Below are positions 43,731 through 53,800 of a DNA stretch of 64,000 nt, one piece after another. The position numbers and the translations under genes were made by a program. How positions within the stretch are numbered: position 1 is the first letter of the stretch; each line of letters begins with the position of its first letter. A model generated the notes under the pieces. That model did no database searches and was not told where the DNA came from. It worked only from the letters and a program-made list of their open reading frames with translations. Source of the stretch: Ascoidea asiatica (Eukaryota; Ascomycota; Saccharomycetes; Ascoideales; Ascoideaceae); the NCBI GenBank assembly GCA_001600695.1, contig BCKQ01000016.1:124001-188000 (forward strand). Direction: 5' to 3'.

Positions 43731-44415
43731 AATTATAGAATTGTTATTGATCCTAATAATTTCATTTTGATTGGCATTGATAATAAAAGAAATACTGAAT
43801 TTGTATTTCAAACGTTTATTTTCTTTCAGGAAGCGAAATAACTTTAAATTCAAATCTAAATAAAAGTAATTACCACTGGGATGGTATTAATGCATGTGTT
43901 GCATTAACACACTGAATCCAATTTTATGGGTCTAATGCATACTCCGCGCTCCTACACATAACATTACATTAAACCCACAGATGTGGATATATGCATTACT
44001 CTGTCTATTTTACCTTTTTTAACATCAAATCACGCTGTCCCACCTGCACTAACACTGTTTCACCTTTGCCCGCCTCTCGGAAACAGTCGGAAAACAGCCG
44101 GGAAACAGCCGTCCGAACGGGCCAAAGTCGTTTTGTGGAGGGGACCAGGCCTGGAGACGAGTGACGCTGTTGCTGCCAGTGCTGGATTTGGTGCTTTTGC
44201 TTCTGTTCAAAGGAGAGTTTTGCAAATGATAAAGAGACTGAAACTCTTACAGATAAGAAAGAAAGATGGGTGAATAATTGAATTGAGTTGGTATTGGAAT
44301 TGGAATTGATAATGAAGTGATAATGAAATGATATAAATTGGGAAAATAGTTCTATAATTAATGATTATATTCTTCATTTCTTCATTGAGTGATTGGATTA
44401 TTTTGGAAAATAAAA
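43731..44415. promoter_or_regulatory. Divergent LYS5/EHD3-like upstream region
   Basis: Contains a G+C island (about 43935-44235), an 8-bp inverted repeat with 5-nt spacer (TTAATGCA-TGTGT-TGCATTAA, 43887-43907), and three tandem CGGAAACAG-like units at 44078, 44088 and 44099 followed by CCGTCCG. A Lys14-type TCCRNYGGA site was looked for and not found. Small frames across the island are considered chance. Confidence 0.5.
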
Positions 44416-45846
44416 ATGGTGGATGATAATATAGATTATTTTGATGAAAACAGATATAGAAACAATGAAGAAGAAGTAGTTTTTGAAACTGTTAACAGTG
44501 TTAAGATTATAACATTGAATAGACCAAAGAAATTAAATTCGTTAAATTTTAATATTATTGAGAAGTTATTAACAAATTTAATTAAATTTGAAAATGATAA
44601 TAAAGTTAAATTTATAATTATTAAATCATGTAATCCAAAGTTTTTTTGTTCAGGTGGTGATATAGTTGAAGTTATCAGGAATACAAATTCCAAAGATGAA
44701 AAAATTAAATTTAAATCATTTAAATATTTTCAAAATGAATATACATTAAATTATTTATTAACAATTTATTCAAAACCAATAATAAATTTTATTAATGGAA
44801 TTATTATGGGTGGTGGAATTGGTATTACTTCCCATAATTCTTTTAGGATATTTAGTGATTTTACAAAATTTCAAATGCCAGAAATTAAAATTGGTTTTTT
44901 CACAGATATTGGAATTTTTTTTAATTTTAAAAATAATAAAAGTTTAATTTTTGAGAAAAAAAATTTTTCAAATTTTTTATTATTATTTAATGAACCAATT
45001 ATTGGTGCTTTAGATAATTTAATTTTAGGTAATGCAACACATTTTATTAAATCTGAAAATTTTAATAATGTAATTAATCAATTAATTAATATATATAATG
45101 AAAATGTCGACAATGATGATGAGGATGATGATGAGGATTGCATTTATAATAAAATTAATAAAATTTTAAATAAATTTAATGAAAAAATTCCAAAAAATTA
45201 TAAATGTTCATTTAATTTTAAAGAAATTGAAAATTTATTCAATTTTAAAAATTATAAGAATTTCATTGAATTTTTAAATAATTTAAATGAAAATTATTTA
45301 AATAAATTAAATTTAATAGATAATTCCAAATTTTCAATAATTTTAATGTTTTATTTAATAAAAAACTTTGATGAATTAAAAAATTCAATTAAAAACTTCA
45401 ATTCAAGTTATGAAATTCTTAAAAGAGATTTAATTTTATCACAAATTTTTTTAAAAAATCTAAAATTAAATGATTTTAATGAAATTATTAATAAAAAATT
45501 TATATTTAAATTAAAAGATTTTAATAATTATAATTTAATTTATAAAAATTTTAATGAATTTAATTTAAAAGATTTTGAAATATATTTAAATTATAACTTA
45601 AATGATTTGGATATTCCTTTTAGAGAATTGAATTATAATAATCAAATTGTTCAAAAAAATATTTATAATTATAAATATAACTTTAATTTACCTTCGGATA
45701 AAGATATTGAAGCAGTTATGAAAAGTTATAATTTATATTCAAATACATGTGAATCAAGAGGTGATTTGATTTCTGAAATTGCCAGTCATTTACCAGAAAA
45801 CACAAACAACTCCTGGAAGATTAATGATTATTTATCCAGGAAATGA
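44416..45846 (+). CDS. Second 3-hydroxyisobutyryl-CoA hydrolase-like protein (EHD3 paralogue)
   Basis: Uses ATG 44416, giving 476 residues; upstream codons in frame include only GTG. ITLNRPKKLNSL (32-43), FFCSGGDI (76-83), NGIIMGGGIGITSH (127-140) and MPEIKIGFFTDIG (154-166) parallel EHD3 at 3602-5230, keeping both catalytic candidates Glu156 and Asp164, but FPDVG has become FTDIG and the following YLSR helix reads FNFKNNKS. There is no basic presequence: the first 25 residues are acidic, so a mitochondrial location is not indicated. Later sequence is strongly Asn/Leu/Lys-biased with an Asp/Glu insert near residue 235. The C-terminal SRGDLISEIASHLPENT diverges too. Substrate and activity are uncertain. 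Confidence 0.85.
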   Translation: MVDDNIDYFDENRYRNNEEEVVFETVNSVKIITLNRPKKLNSLNFNIIEKLLTNLIKFENDNKVKFIIIKSCNPKFFCSGGDIVEVIRNTNSKDEKIKFKSFKYFQNEYTLNYLLTIYSKPIINFINGIIMGGGIGITSHNSFRIFSDFTKFQMPEIKIGFFTDIGIFFNFKNNKSLIFEKKNFSNFLLLFNEPIIGALDNLILGNATHFIKSENFNNVINQLINIYNENVDNDDEDDDEDCIYNKINKILNKFNEKIPKNYKCSFNFKEIENLFNFKNYKNFIEFLNNLNENYLNKLNLIDNSKFSIILMFYLIKNFDELKNSIKNFNSSYEILKRDLILSQIFLKNLKLNDFNEIINKKFIFKLKDFNNYNLIYKNFNEFNLKDFEIYLNYNLNDLDIPFRELNYNNQIVQKNIYNYKYNFNLPSDKDIEAVMKSYNLYSNTCESRGDLISEIASHLPENTNNSWKINDYLSRK

Positions 45847-46379
45847 TACAATAAATAATAAATAATAAATAAACAATAAATATTCTGTAAATAAATGAGT
45901 ATATATACAAATTAAGGTAGAAATGAGACCAGGGCAGCGGGACTGCTTCTCCTCCGGAACAAACCTCCCCGGAACAACTCTCCGGAACGCCGCCGGCTGC
46001 AGCAGGTGATTACTCAGCAGATCTCGGAGATAAAAACGAGCACGAGCAACGGGAAAGGAGATAAAACTCAATGGCTGCTGACAGCACAAAAATAGCAAAT
46101 AAAAAGTATATGGAAATGACAAATTGTTGGAATACTCCTTGGAATACTCCTTGGAATATTCCTTGGCTATTACGACATTATATAAAGAGCTCGAATATTG
46201 TTATTATTCTTATTCTTTTAAATTGTTCATTTTATTCAAGTCAATTTAACTAAATTCAAGTCAATTCGATTCTATTTAACTTATTTTAAGTCTTTATTCA
46301 AGTCTTTATTCAAATCAAGTATCTCAATTATCTCAATTATCTCAATTATCTCAATTATCTTCATATATTATTTTACAAT
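45847..46379. promoter_or_regulatory. Aldo-keto reductase upstream region with CGGAAC and TTGGAATACTCC arrays
   Basis: A G+C patch (about 45930-46070) has three CGGAAC copies at 45955, 45970 and 45983, spaced 15 and 13 bp. Downstream, 46127-46162 is a 12-bp tandem array, then TATATAAA at 46179-46186 is a good TATA box about 195 bp before the ATG. A TCAATTATC repeat precedes the ATG (about 46325-46360). Confidence 0.55.
46127..46166. repeat. 12-bp tandem array TTGGAATACTCC x3, with terminal TTGG
   Basis: Units start at 46127, 46139 and 46151; the third reads TTGGAATATTCC, which contains the palindrome GGAATATTCC and the GAA-NN-TTC core of a heat-shock element. It lies immediately upstream of the TATA box of the aldo-keto reductase gene. 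Confidence 0.85.
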
Positions 46380-47336
46380 ATGTCTTCAACTTTAGGAAAA
46401 GACTATCTTATTTTACCAGGAACTAAAGATAAAATTCCTGCAATTGGTTTTGGTACCGGAACTAAATGGTTTAAATATGGTAAAGATGAAATTGATGAAA
46501 AATTAATGAATTCAATTATTAAAGCTGTTGATTCAGGTTTTAGACATCTTGATGGTGCAGAATGTTATAATACTGATATTGAAATTGGTAATTCAATTAA
46601 ATTATTATTAACAAATGATCATTTAAATAGATCTGATTTATTTATTACAAATAAATATTTTGCAGGTGATTCAACTTTTACAAATAAATCAACTGATAAA
46701 AATCCATATGAACAAATTAAAAATTCTTTAAATAAAACTGGTTTAAAATTTTATGATTTATATCTTTTACATTCTCCTTATATTACTGAAAAATCGCATG
46801 GTTTTAATGTTAATCAAGCTTGGAATTATTTAATTCAAGCTAAAAATGAAGGTTTAGTTAAAAATATTGGTGTTTCAAATTTCACAATTGATGATTTAAA
46901 AAAAATTATGGATGATGATTCAATTAAATTTAAACCACAAGTTAATCAAATTGAATTTAATGTTTATTTACAAAATCAAACTCCTGGAATTGTAAAATAT
47001 TGTCAAGATAATAATATTTTAATTGAAGCTTATTCTCCTTTAGCTCCTTTATATAAATTATCTGATTATGATAAAAAATTTGATAAATTATTACCATATT
47101 TGGATCAATTATCTAAAAAATATAATAAATCTCAAACTCAATTATTATTAAAATGGGTTATTCAAAATAATATTGTACCAATTACAACAACTTCAAATGA
47201 TAAAAGAGCTTTAGAAATGAATGAAATCTTTGATTTTGAATTAACTAATGAAGAGTTTAATCAAATTAAATCTTTTGGTACTAATAAACATTTACGTCAA
47301 TATTGGATTCCAGAATATTCCAAATATGATAAATAA
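46380..47336 (+). CDS. Aldo-keto reductase, YDL124W-like
   Basis: This 318-residue NADPH-dependent aldo-keto reductase keeps the catalytic tetrad: Asp58 and Tyr63 in FRHLDGAECYN, Lys92 in FITNKYF, and His131 in LYLLHSPY. KNIGVSNF and the stretch KPQVNQIEFNVYLQNQTPGI closely match S. cerevisiae YDL124W (KPQVNQIEFSPFLQNQTPGI), an alpha-keto amide reductase, so it belongs to that AKR3-type group. The usual C-terminal NADPH motif appears as VPITTTSNDKRALE. Physiological substrate is unknown. The promoter carries a stress-element-like tandem array. Confidence 0.93.
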   Translation: MSSTLGKDYLILPGTKDKIPAIGFGTGTKWFKYGKDEIDEKLMNSIIKAVDSGFRHLDGAECYNTDIEIGNSIKLLLTNDHLNRSDLFITNKYFAGDSTFTNKSTDKNPYEQIKNSLNKTGLKFYDLYLLHSPYITEKSHGFNVNQAWNYLIQAKNEGLVKNIGVSNFTIDDLKKIMDDDSIKFKPQVNQIEFNVYLQNQTPGIVKYCQDNNILIEAYSPLAPLYKLSDYDKKFDKLLPYLDQLSKKYNKSQTQLLLKWVIQNNIVPITTTSNDKRALEMNEIFDFELTNEEFNQIKSFGTNKHLRQYWIPEYSKYDK

Positions 47337-47861
47337 ATAAATAAATAAATAATTAAATTATTTTATAACAATTACAATAAATTGTAAACACATGGGGTTA
47401 ATTTAACTCCATTTTCTAACTTTATTTAACTTTATTTTGCTACTTTATAATAATAAAAAACTATATTAAACTTAAATATATAGTAATTGTATTGAATAGT
47501 AAATATAAAAAAAAAAAACATATTTGTAGAGGAGAACATTGATCAATGAAAATTAAAAGGATATATTTATTATATAATACAGTAAATTTTATGAAATAAG
47601 AAAAAAAATATGAAACAAATGAAAAAGATAAAAACAAAACAACTCAAAAAAAAAAAAAAAATGACTTAAAAAAAAAATTAAATGTACAGCATAAGTAGCA
47701 AAATATTAATAATATAAAATAGGAATAAAATGAGGAGGCATAAAGAATAAAAAAAGAAAAAAAAATTTAGATAAATAAAAATATTGTTATAAATGAATAA
47801 CATATTAAATGGAACAAGGATAAAAAAAATAATGAAATAATAAAAGAAAATTTAAAAAAAT
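47337..47861. other. Convergent 3' region, no gene seen
   Basis: A+T-rich with poly-A runs between the aldo-keto reductase and the 902-residue protein gene. AATA repeats follow the reductase stop. Confidence 0.6.
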
Positions 47862-50570
47862 TCACACACTTATCCAACGAGGATTTGCCCACCCTTTAAC
47901 GGTAAACTGAACATTGTTTTTCATCATACCACATGCTTTGAAATCATTTATGTCTTCATTATTTGAATCTAAACTTATATTATTATATAATGCATTAGTT
48001 TTCTCATTAATAATTTCATTTTTCTTATTTATACTTGAATCAAAATTAATTAAATTTTTTTTGAAATCTTCATCATATTTAATCCATGGAATCATCCCAT
48101 TACTTGTTCTTCTATTATTAAAAAACCTATCTTCTTTTTCTTCTTCCACTTCAATTGTTTGTTGATTTGATTCTAATTTTGAATCCAACTTTTCATTAAT
48201 AATTTCATTCTTTACATTTCCAATAAATATATATTTATTTTTATATTCATAATTAGGGATATCATTTCTAGGTGGTAATTTCATTAACTTCCATAATTTA
48301 TTATATGCAGTTAAAGCTAAACTATGTTTTTCATTCAAAGAATTATTATTATCCAAGTCATTATTAATATTTTTATTCTCAATAATTTGAAAAAAATCTT
48401 CACTCAAAAAATTTGGTATTAAATCCTTACATATAGCAGTATATTCATTTGCATAAATTCTTAAAAATGCTGGATTTCTTCTATAAGATCTAGATTTAGT
48501 TAACATATATAAAACTTCAGTTGTCTTAGGAGAAGATGAAGATGAAGATAAGGATGATGATGATGATGGTGATGATGTTAAATTAGTACTGTTATCATTT
48601 GAATTGTTATCTTTTTCTTTAGATACACCTCCAAATGGAATTTTATAAACTCCAAAAGTTTTTAATTGAACATCTTTTTTTCTAATATTGTTATTATTAT
48701 TAATTTTATTAATACTATTGTTAGATCTTGAAAGAGTTGATAAATTTAGATGAGAAGGATTAATTGGGGGATAAGATAAATTAAAAACAGCTCTATCATC
48801 AGTCATTCTAGGAGTAAAAGTAAAAGAAGAAGCAGCAGCTAGAATTATATCATTTTTGATTAAAATTGAAGAAGTTGCAACTTTTTTTAGATTTTTAAAA
48901 GATTTTGTTAAATTAGATACAAAACTTTTTCTTTTTTTCAAGGATTTGGAATTTTTCAAAGATCTTTTGAAAGTTTTATTAAAATTGAAATTAAAATCTA
49001 TGTCATCATTTTCATTGCTATTAATATTATCATTATTGTTGTTATTGATTGAACTAGTTGATAATAAAAGAGAATTTTTGAAACTTGAAGTTGAAAAAGA
49101 TGGTTTTATTATAATATTATCATTGAGAGAAGTTGTTGAAGATGAAGTTAAATTTAAGTTTGTAGGAAATGAATTTTTAGTTAGATTATTATTGTGATAA
49201 TTAACTTGATTTATTATTTGATTATTATTGGTATTGGAATTATTATTATTAATGTTAATGTTGAATAAAGTAGAAGCTTTGAAACTTAATTGAGAGTCAT
49301 TATCATTATCATTATCATCGTCATTGTTATTGTCATTGTCATTAATATTTGTATTGGTAATAGTATTGTGGTTATCGGTATCAATATCCGTGAGATCATT
49401 ATTGTGAAAATGAGAATTATTTGTAATTTTATTTTTAAGATTATTAATATATTTTTCTTTAACAGTAATATTATTATTGTTATTATCGGATAAAGGATGA
49501 GAATCAATTGATTTTACATGAATTAAATTTGAATTTGAAGTTGAACTTAAATTTAATGAGGAATATGGAGAATATAATGGATCGGAGGAATATCTTAAAG
49601 AGTTAGTTAAAGAAGAATAATTATTCAAATTATTATTTAAGTTATTATTATTATTATTATTATTATAATTTAAATGATTTTTGATAGGAGAATTTGAAGA
49701 ATAAGAATAAGAATAAGAATTTGAGTTTAAGTTTGAGTGTAAATTTGTATAAGAATATGAATATGAAGAAGATGAAGATGAAGATTCTAAATTTGATTTT
49801 GAAATTGAATTAGAAAGTAAATTTGAATTATTTAAATTTGAATATGATAAACCAGATCTTTTTGCTGATAATATTGAAGCTAAAGAAGGAGTTGCGAAAG
49901 AGGTAGCAATAGTATTTATACTATTAGTACTTAAATTATTATTATTATTATTGTTGTTGTTGTTGTTATTTGAATCAAAATTTGAAGAAATATCAGATAA
50001 TATGTAATTATTATTATTATTATTAGTAGTGTTATTTATATTAATATTAGGTATTGGATCATAAATGAAAGAATTTTTATTATTATAGGAAGTTAAAGAG
50101 GTTGAAATTGAATTTAAAGAAGAATTTGAAGATATTAAAGAGTTTGAAAGTGATTCATTATTATCTACATCAACATCAACATCGACATCATTAGAAATTT
50201 CATTATTAGTTTCGTTATTATTATTAAGTTGTTTTGATTGTTTGATAGTTGATTGAGAAGATAAATTAGATAATTGTTTAATTAACTTATTTGAATATTT
50301 ATTAAGATAAGTTATATTATTATTGTTATTTTTATTATTATTATTATTGGTGTTGGTATTTTTATTTATTGAATTAGATTGAATTGTATTTGGAATTGGA
50401 ATATATTTTGAATTACAATTTGAAGTTGAAAGAGATGTTGAAATTGTTGGATTTGAATAATGTATAAAATTCATATTATTAAATTCAAGTGAAGAGTTTT
50501 GATTATTTATTGAGATTTTATTAAGAGATGAATCTGGGTTCAAATATATATTATAATCTAACATAATCAT
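47862..50570 (-). CDS. Asn/Ser-rich protein of unknown function with a conserved-looking C-terminus
   Basis: A 902-residue protein starting MIMLDYN. Residues 1-590 are dominated by Asn and Ser runs, with (Asp-Val) and (Asn-Asp) repeats. From about 590 the sequence is of normal complexity: TPRMTDDRAVFNLSYPPINP, KTFGVYKIPFGG, LYMLTKSRSYRRNPAFLRIY, NEYTAICKDLIPNFLS, NKLWKLMKLPPRND, GMIPWIKYDEDFK and the final CGMMKNNVQFTVKGWANPRW. This tail reads like a fungus-specific family, but I cannot name it. There is no signal peptide, membrane span or known DNA-binding motif. The long Asn-rich half and the unusually long upstream region are features often seen in regulators; that is only suggestive. Confidence 0.8.
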   Translation of the reverse strand: MIMLDYNIYLNPDSSLNKISINNQNSSLEFNNMNFIHYSNPTISTSLSTSNCNSKYIPIPNTIQSNSINKNTNTNNNNNKNNNNNITYLNKYSNKLIKQLSNLSSQSTIKQSKQLNNNNETNNEISNDVDVDVDVDNNESLSNSLISSNSSLNSISTSLTSYNNKNSFIYDPIPNININNTTNNNNNNYILSDISSNFDSNNNNNNNNNNNNLSTNSINTIATSFATPSLASILSAKRSGLSYSNLNNSNLLSNSISKSNLESSSSSSSYSYSYTNLHSNLNSNSYSYSYSSNSPIKNHLNYNNNNNNNNLNNNLNNYSSLTNSLRYSSDPLYSPYSSLNLSSTSNSNLIHVKSIDSHPLSDNNNNNITVKEKYINNLKNKITNNSHFHNNDLTDIDTDNHNTITNTNINDNDNNNDDDNDNDNDSQLSFKASTLFNININNNNSNTNNNQIINQVNYHNNNLTKNSFPTNLNLTSSSTTSLNDNIIIKPSFSTSSFKNSLLLSTSSINNNNNDNINSNENDDIDFNFNFNKTFKRSLKNSKSLKKRKSFVSNLTKSFKNLKKVATSSILIKNDIILAAASSFTFTPRMTDDRAVFNLSYPPINPSHLNLSTLSRSNNSINKINNNNNIRKKDVQLKTFGVYKIPFGGVSKEKDNNSNDNSTNLTSSPSSSSSLSSSSSSPKTTEVLYMLTKSRSYRRNPAFLRIYANEYTAICKDLIPNFLSEDFFQIIENKNINNDLDNNNSLNEKHSLALTAYNKLWKLMKLPPRNDIPNYEYKNKYIFIGNVKNEIINEKLDSKLESNQQTIEVEEEKEDRFFNNRRTSNGMIPWIKYDEDFKKNLINFDSSINKKNEIINEKTNALYNNISLDSNNEDINDFKACGMMKNNVQFTVKGWANPRWISV

Positions 50571-50718
50571 ATTAATATACTGTATAATTTAATAATGTAT
50601 ATATAATAGAATAGTAAAATTTTAAAAATCAAAAAAAAAAATAAATAATTATCATAATAATATTGATTTATATTGATATTGATATTAATTAATATTGATA
50701 TATTATTATATATATAGA

Positions 50719-50749
<31 letters not shown>

Positions 50750-53700
50750 ATATTTTAATACTAAATTAATATCATATAGAAATTTTATTGATTACGTATT
50801 AACTACAAGATTCTTAGTTTAATATAATTTTATTGTATTGTATTGTAAATTAGGAAATAATTTTGATAATGAAATATTTGAGATTTGAGATTTGAGATTT
50901 GATAATTAATATTTGATATTTAAATTGTTAAAAAATAAATCTAAAAGTTATACAAATTTCGTAGATTAAGAAAGTAAGATTATAAATAATTATTGGTGAT
51001 TAGTTTATGATAAATATTATTGATAGTGTAATGAAATTGTAAATCTGAGAAGAGAAGTTTAAAGCTTTCTTCATAAATGATGGATTAAAATTACAGTAAT
51101 GAAATGAAATGAAATGGAATAATGCTAAAATGAAATAAGTGTATTCTAAAAAATGTGAATATTTGAGACAAGTTGACTTATCAGTGAGTTTCAGAAAAGG
51201 AAAAAGAAGAAAAAGAGGAAAAAGAAGGAAAAAAAGAAGAAGAAGAAACAGAAGAAGAAAGAGGAAATCCAAAGGTATTTAAATCAAATGAAATTGGATC
51301 AAATGAAATCGAATCAAATGACTTCTTCGTCTTCTTCACCAGAAGCTTCTCTCCCGTCGTCTTTTCCCTTCTCTTTTTCAGTCTTTTCTCTGTTTCTGGT
51401 CTTTTCAGTCTTTTCAGTCTTTTCCTATTGTTATCGTCACATTACAGAACAAATGTTGCAGAGTTGTAGGCAGTAATTGTTCCGCTGATAAGAATCAAAA
51501 GAAAGTCACGCACAAAGCCAGTTAACCTTATAAATCTGGTCTAATTGGTACTCTGCTGCAGCTCTGATGTCGCTCTGTAAAAGGTTATCCTCTCTGGCAA
51601 GGTTCCGCTTGAGGCCATTGCTCCCAGGATCAATGCGCGCTCCTCGACAACGCTCTGGGCCAGATCTCCTTCCCAACCCAGAGCTGCGTGTGCTGCAATT
51701 TGTTGTTTGGGAAACAGCTCGTCGCAGAGGGCACCCTTCTAAAACCCCAGTAAGTCACGCGTTTGTGTTTGGGAATCACAATTTATATGCCTAAACACCA
51801 GGTGATTTGATATGGTAAGTGATAATATACTAACCCTTCTAGGACTGGAACCATGCATTGTTTTTTGTTTACTGATAATATGCACAGCCTTGGGTCAGAT
51901 CAAGCGCAAGGATACAGATCTACCAACAGCTGCCACCTTCCGCTTCCAGTTTGGCCCACTGCTCTAAGGTTACTACCAAAGAAACTAAAAGACCTGTGTC
52001 TAAATGCACCGCCACACACCGGCACCAAGAGGCCGTGGAGGCATTCGCTGCTGACATGCTGATGAAATCACTGCTACTTTTATCGTTGTATTGCGCGCAT
52101 TATCTGCTACAACTTTACTACTCCACTCCACGGACACAATTCCTAAGAAAAGGGCTTCACTGCCTGTACACAACAAAGCCGCTGAGAGAAGGGAGATTTT
52201 TAATCCGGATGCGACGACCGTGCCTCGTTCTTAGCTAAATGACCATTTCCGTATACTCGCCTCGGTGCTCCGTAACTTCCTAGTCGCTAAAGTCTTTGTT
52301 TTGGTATTTTTCATTTGATTCAATCCAAATTTGTGTTTGAATACTGACAATTCAGCACCGATTATCAAACTGATTACGTAACACTGTCATTTTTTTTTAT
52401 TACCATTCTGGTGGTTCATTTTAGACGGCTAGTATTAAAAGAAACCATAAGTACGGGTCTAATAACAAAAATATATGTACCATAGCTATTTATTATCCTT
52501 TTTTATTTATCATTACAATTGAAGAGACGAATCAGTGAAAATATTTTTAATTTGAATTTCCAAGTTAAAAATTAAAAATAAAAAATATGAAAAAAAGACT
52601 CCTTTTGAATAAATGGAATTGATTAGATCTGAAGATTTCTCGTATCTGTTATTATCAATACGAGTTTCTTTATTCAATCCTAAATTTTTATATTTTGTCT
52701 AATTCTTGTCTTAAAAAATTAGATATCTTTCATTACCATGTACATTATTTTGTTAAAAAAAATATAATCATCAGGTTTCAAAACTCGTAAATTTTCTCAA
52801 ATTATTTAGTCAACTTTTCAAATATCAAATACAAATACAAAAAAACAATGTTCAAAAACTCGTAAATGATTTTTACTTCTTTATCATATGCCTGACGTAT
52901 TCAAATCCAAATTAATTCACCACCTTAAATAAACGCAAAAATGCTTACTACTACATTTGCACTATCAAATACTAATAATAATTTACAATTCTTTAATACA
53001 CATACCAAACATTATAAGTAACTTTACAATTATAATATTTGTTAATTTAGCATCTTAGCCTATCGATTTATTATTTTATAAATCAAACAGTATAATTCAT
53101 ATATTTCCTATTTTCCTATTTCCTACTGTAATTTTCTACTTTTCAATGGATTTCAATTTCCTTTTAAGTAACTTAACATACTATTTCCTCACAACTATAA
53201 ATATTCATGAAGTTGTATTATTATTAGTAATCATTTCGCCAAATAAATAAAATAATATTTTCTTCTTCGGTTAAATATTTCTCGGATCCCCGATACTTTT
53301 TGTTTTTCTTCCGTTTTTTTCCATTATGAAAAGGGTAACACTGCGGGGGTGTCCGGTGCAGGTCTCGCAAACTTACATTTAGCCGTTGTATAAACCGTTG
53401 AAAACTTTATTTCTGACTTTACCAAACTTTCAAAATTAAATAATCTAAATTAAATAATCCAAATAAACTAAAATAAATAAATTACTATAATTTACTATAA
53501 ATTACTGAGTAATTGAGGAAATGAAATAATTTAAAATTAATAAAGAAAGAAAGGAAGAAATAAATAAACAAAAAGATATACAAATGTCAATAAATAAACT
53601 CACTCAATAAATTATATAAAATCAAAATAATAAACATTAAACGAACACTTAAAAAACAATATACTAATAAAAACAAAATACTAATTAAAACAATCAAAAC

Positions 53701-53800
53701 AAACAAAACAGTCAAAAAAATAAAAAAAATAAAAAAATTTTGAACTTAAAAAAACTTATTAAAAATAAAACACGTATAAAATAACTTCCTATTATTAATT
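50571..53800. promoter_or_regulatory. 3.2-kb interval without a supported protein gene
   Basis: Lies between the start of the 902-residue gene and the DCK1 stop. Parts: an A+T-rich leader with an (AATA) repeat at about 50717-50752; pyrimidine-rich CTTTTCAGT repeats at about 51360-51425; a long G+C-rich island at about 51480-52300 containing splice-like signals (listed separately) and ACGCGT at 51756-51761; an A+T-rich kilobase with an inverted repeat CTCGTAT/ATACGAG near 52638-52665 and direct repeats of ACTCGTAAAT; a small G+C patch at about 53330-53400. Frames of 60-95 codons in the island differ in codon use from all genes here. I searched by eye for U1, U2, U5, RNase P, SRP and U3 signatures and found none convincing. 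Confidence 0.5.
51750..51842 (+). other. Candidate 93-nt spliceosomal intron in a non-coding island
   Basis: GTAAGT (51750-51755), TACTAAC (51828-51834) and CTTCTAG (ending 51842) occur in order with a 93-nt span and a short branch-to-acceptor distance. A second GTAAGT at 51815 would give a 28-nt intron, too short for yeast. Splicing joins a 61-codon frame from 51567 to only ten further codons, so a spliced non-coding transcript is at least as likely as a protein gene. Confidence 0.3.

Noticed and set aside
51583-51592. CCTTTTAC on the minus strand as a U5 snRNA loop
   Set aside because: Only eight bases match and no flanking U5 stem or Sm site is visible.
51567-51794. 75-codon frame starting MSLCKRLSS in the long interval
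   Set aside because: Arg/Pro-rich with atypical codons; splicing at 51750 adds only ten codons. Kept as a transcript question, not called as a gene.
51815-51842. 28-nt intron with GTAAGT, TACTAAC and TTCTAG
   Set aside because: Too short for yeast spliceosomal splicing; the 93-nt alternative from 51750 is more plausible.
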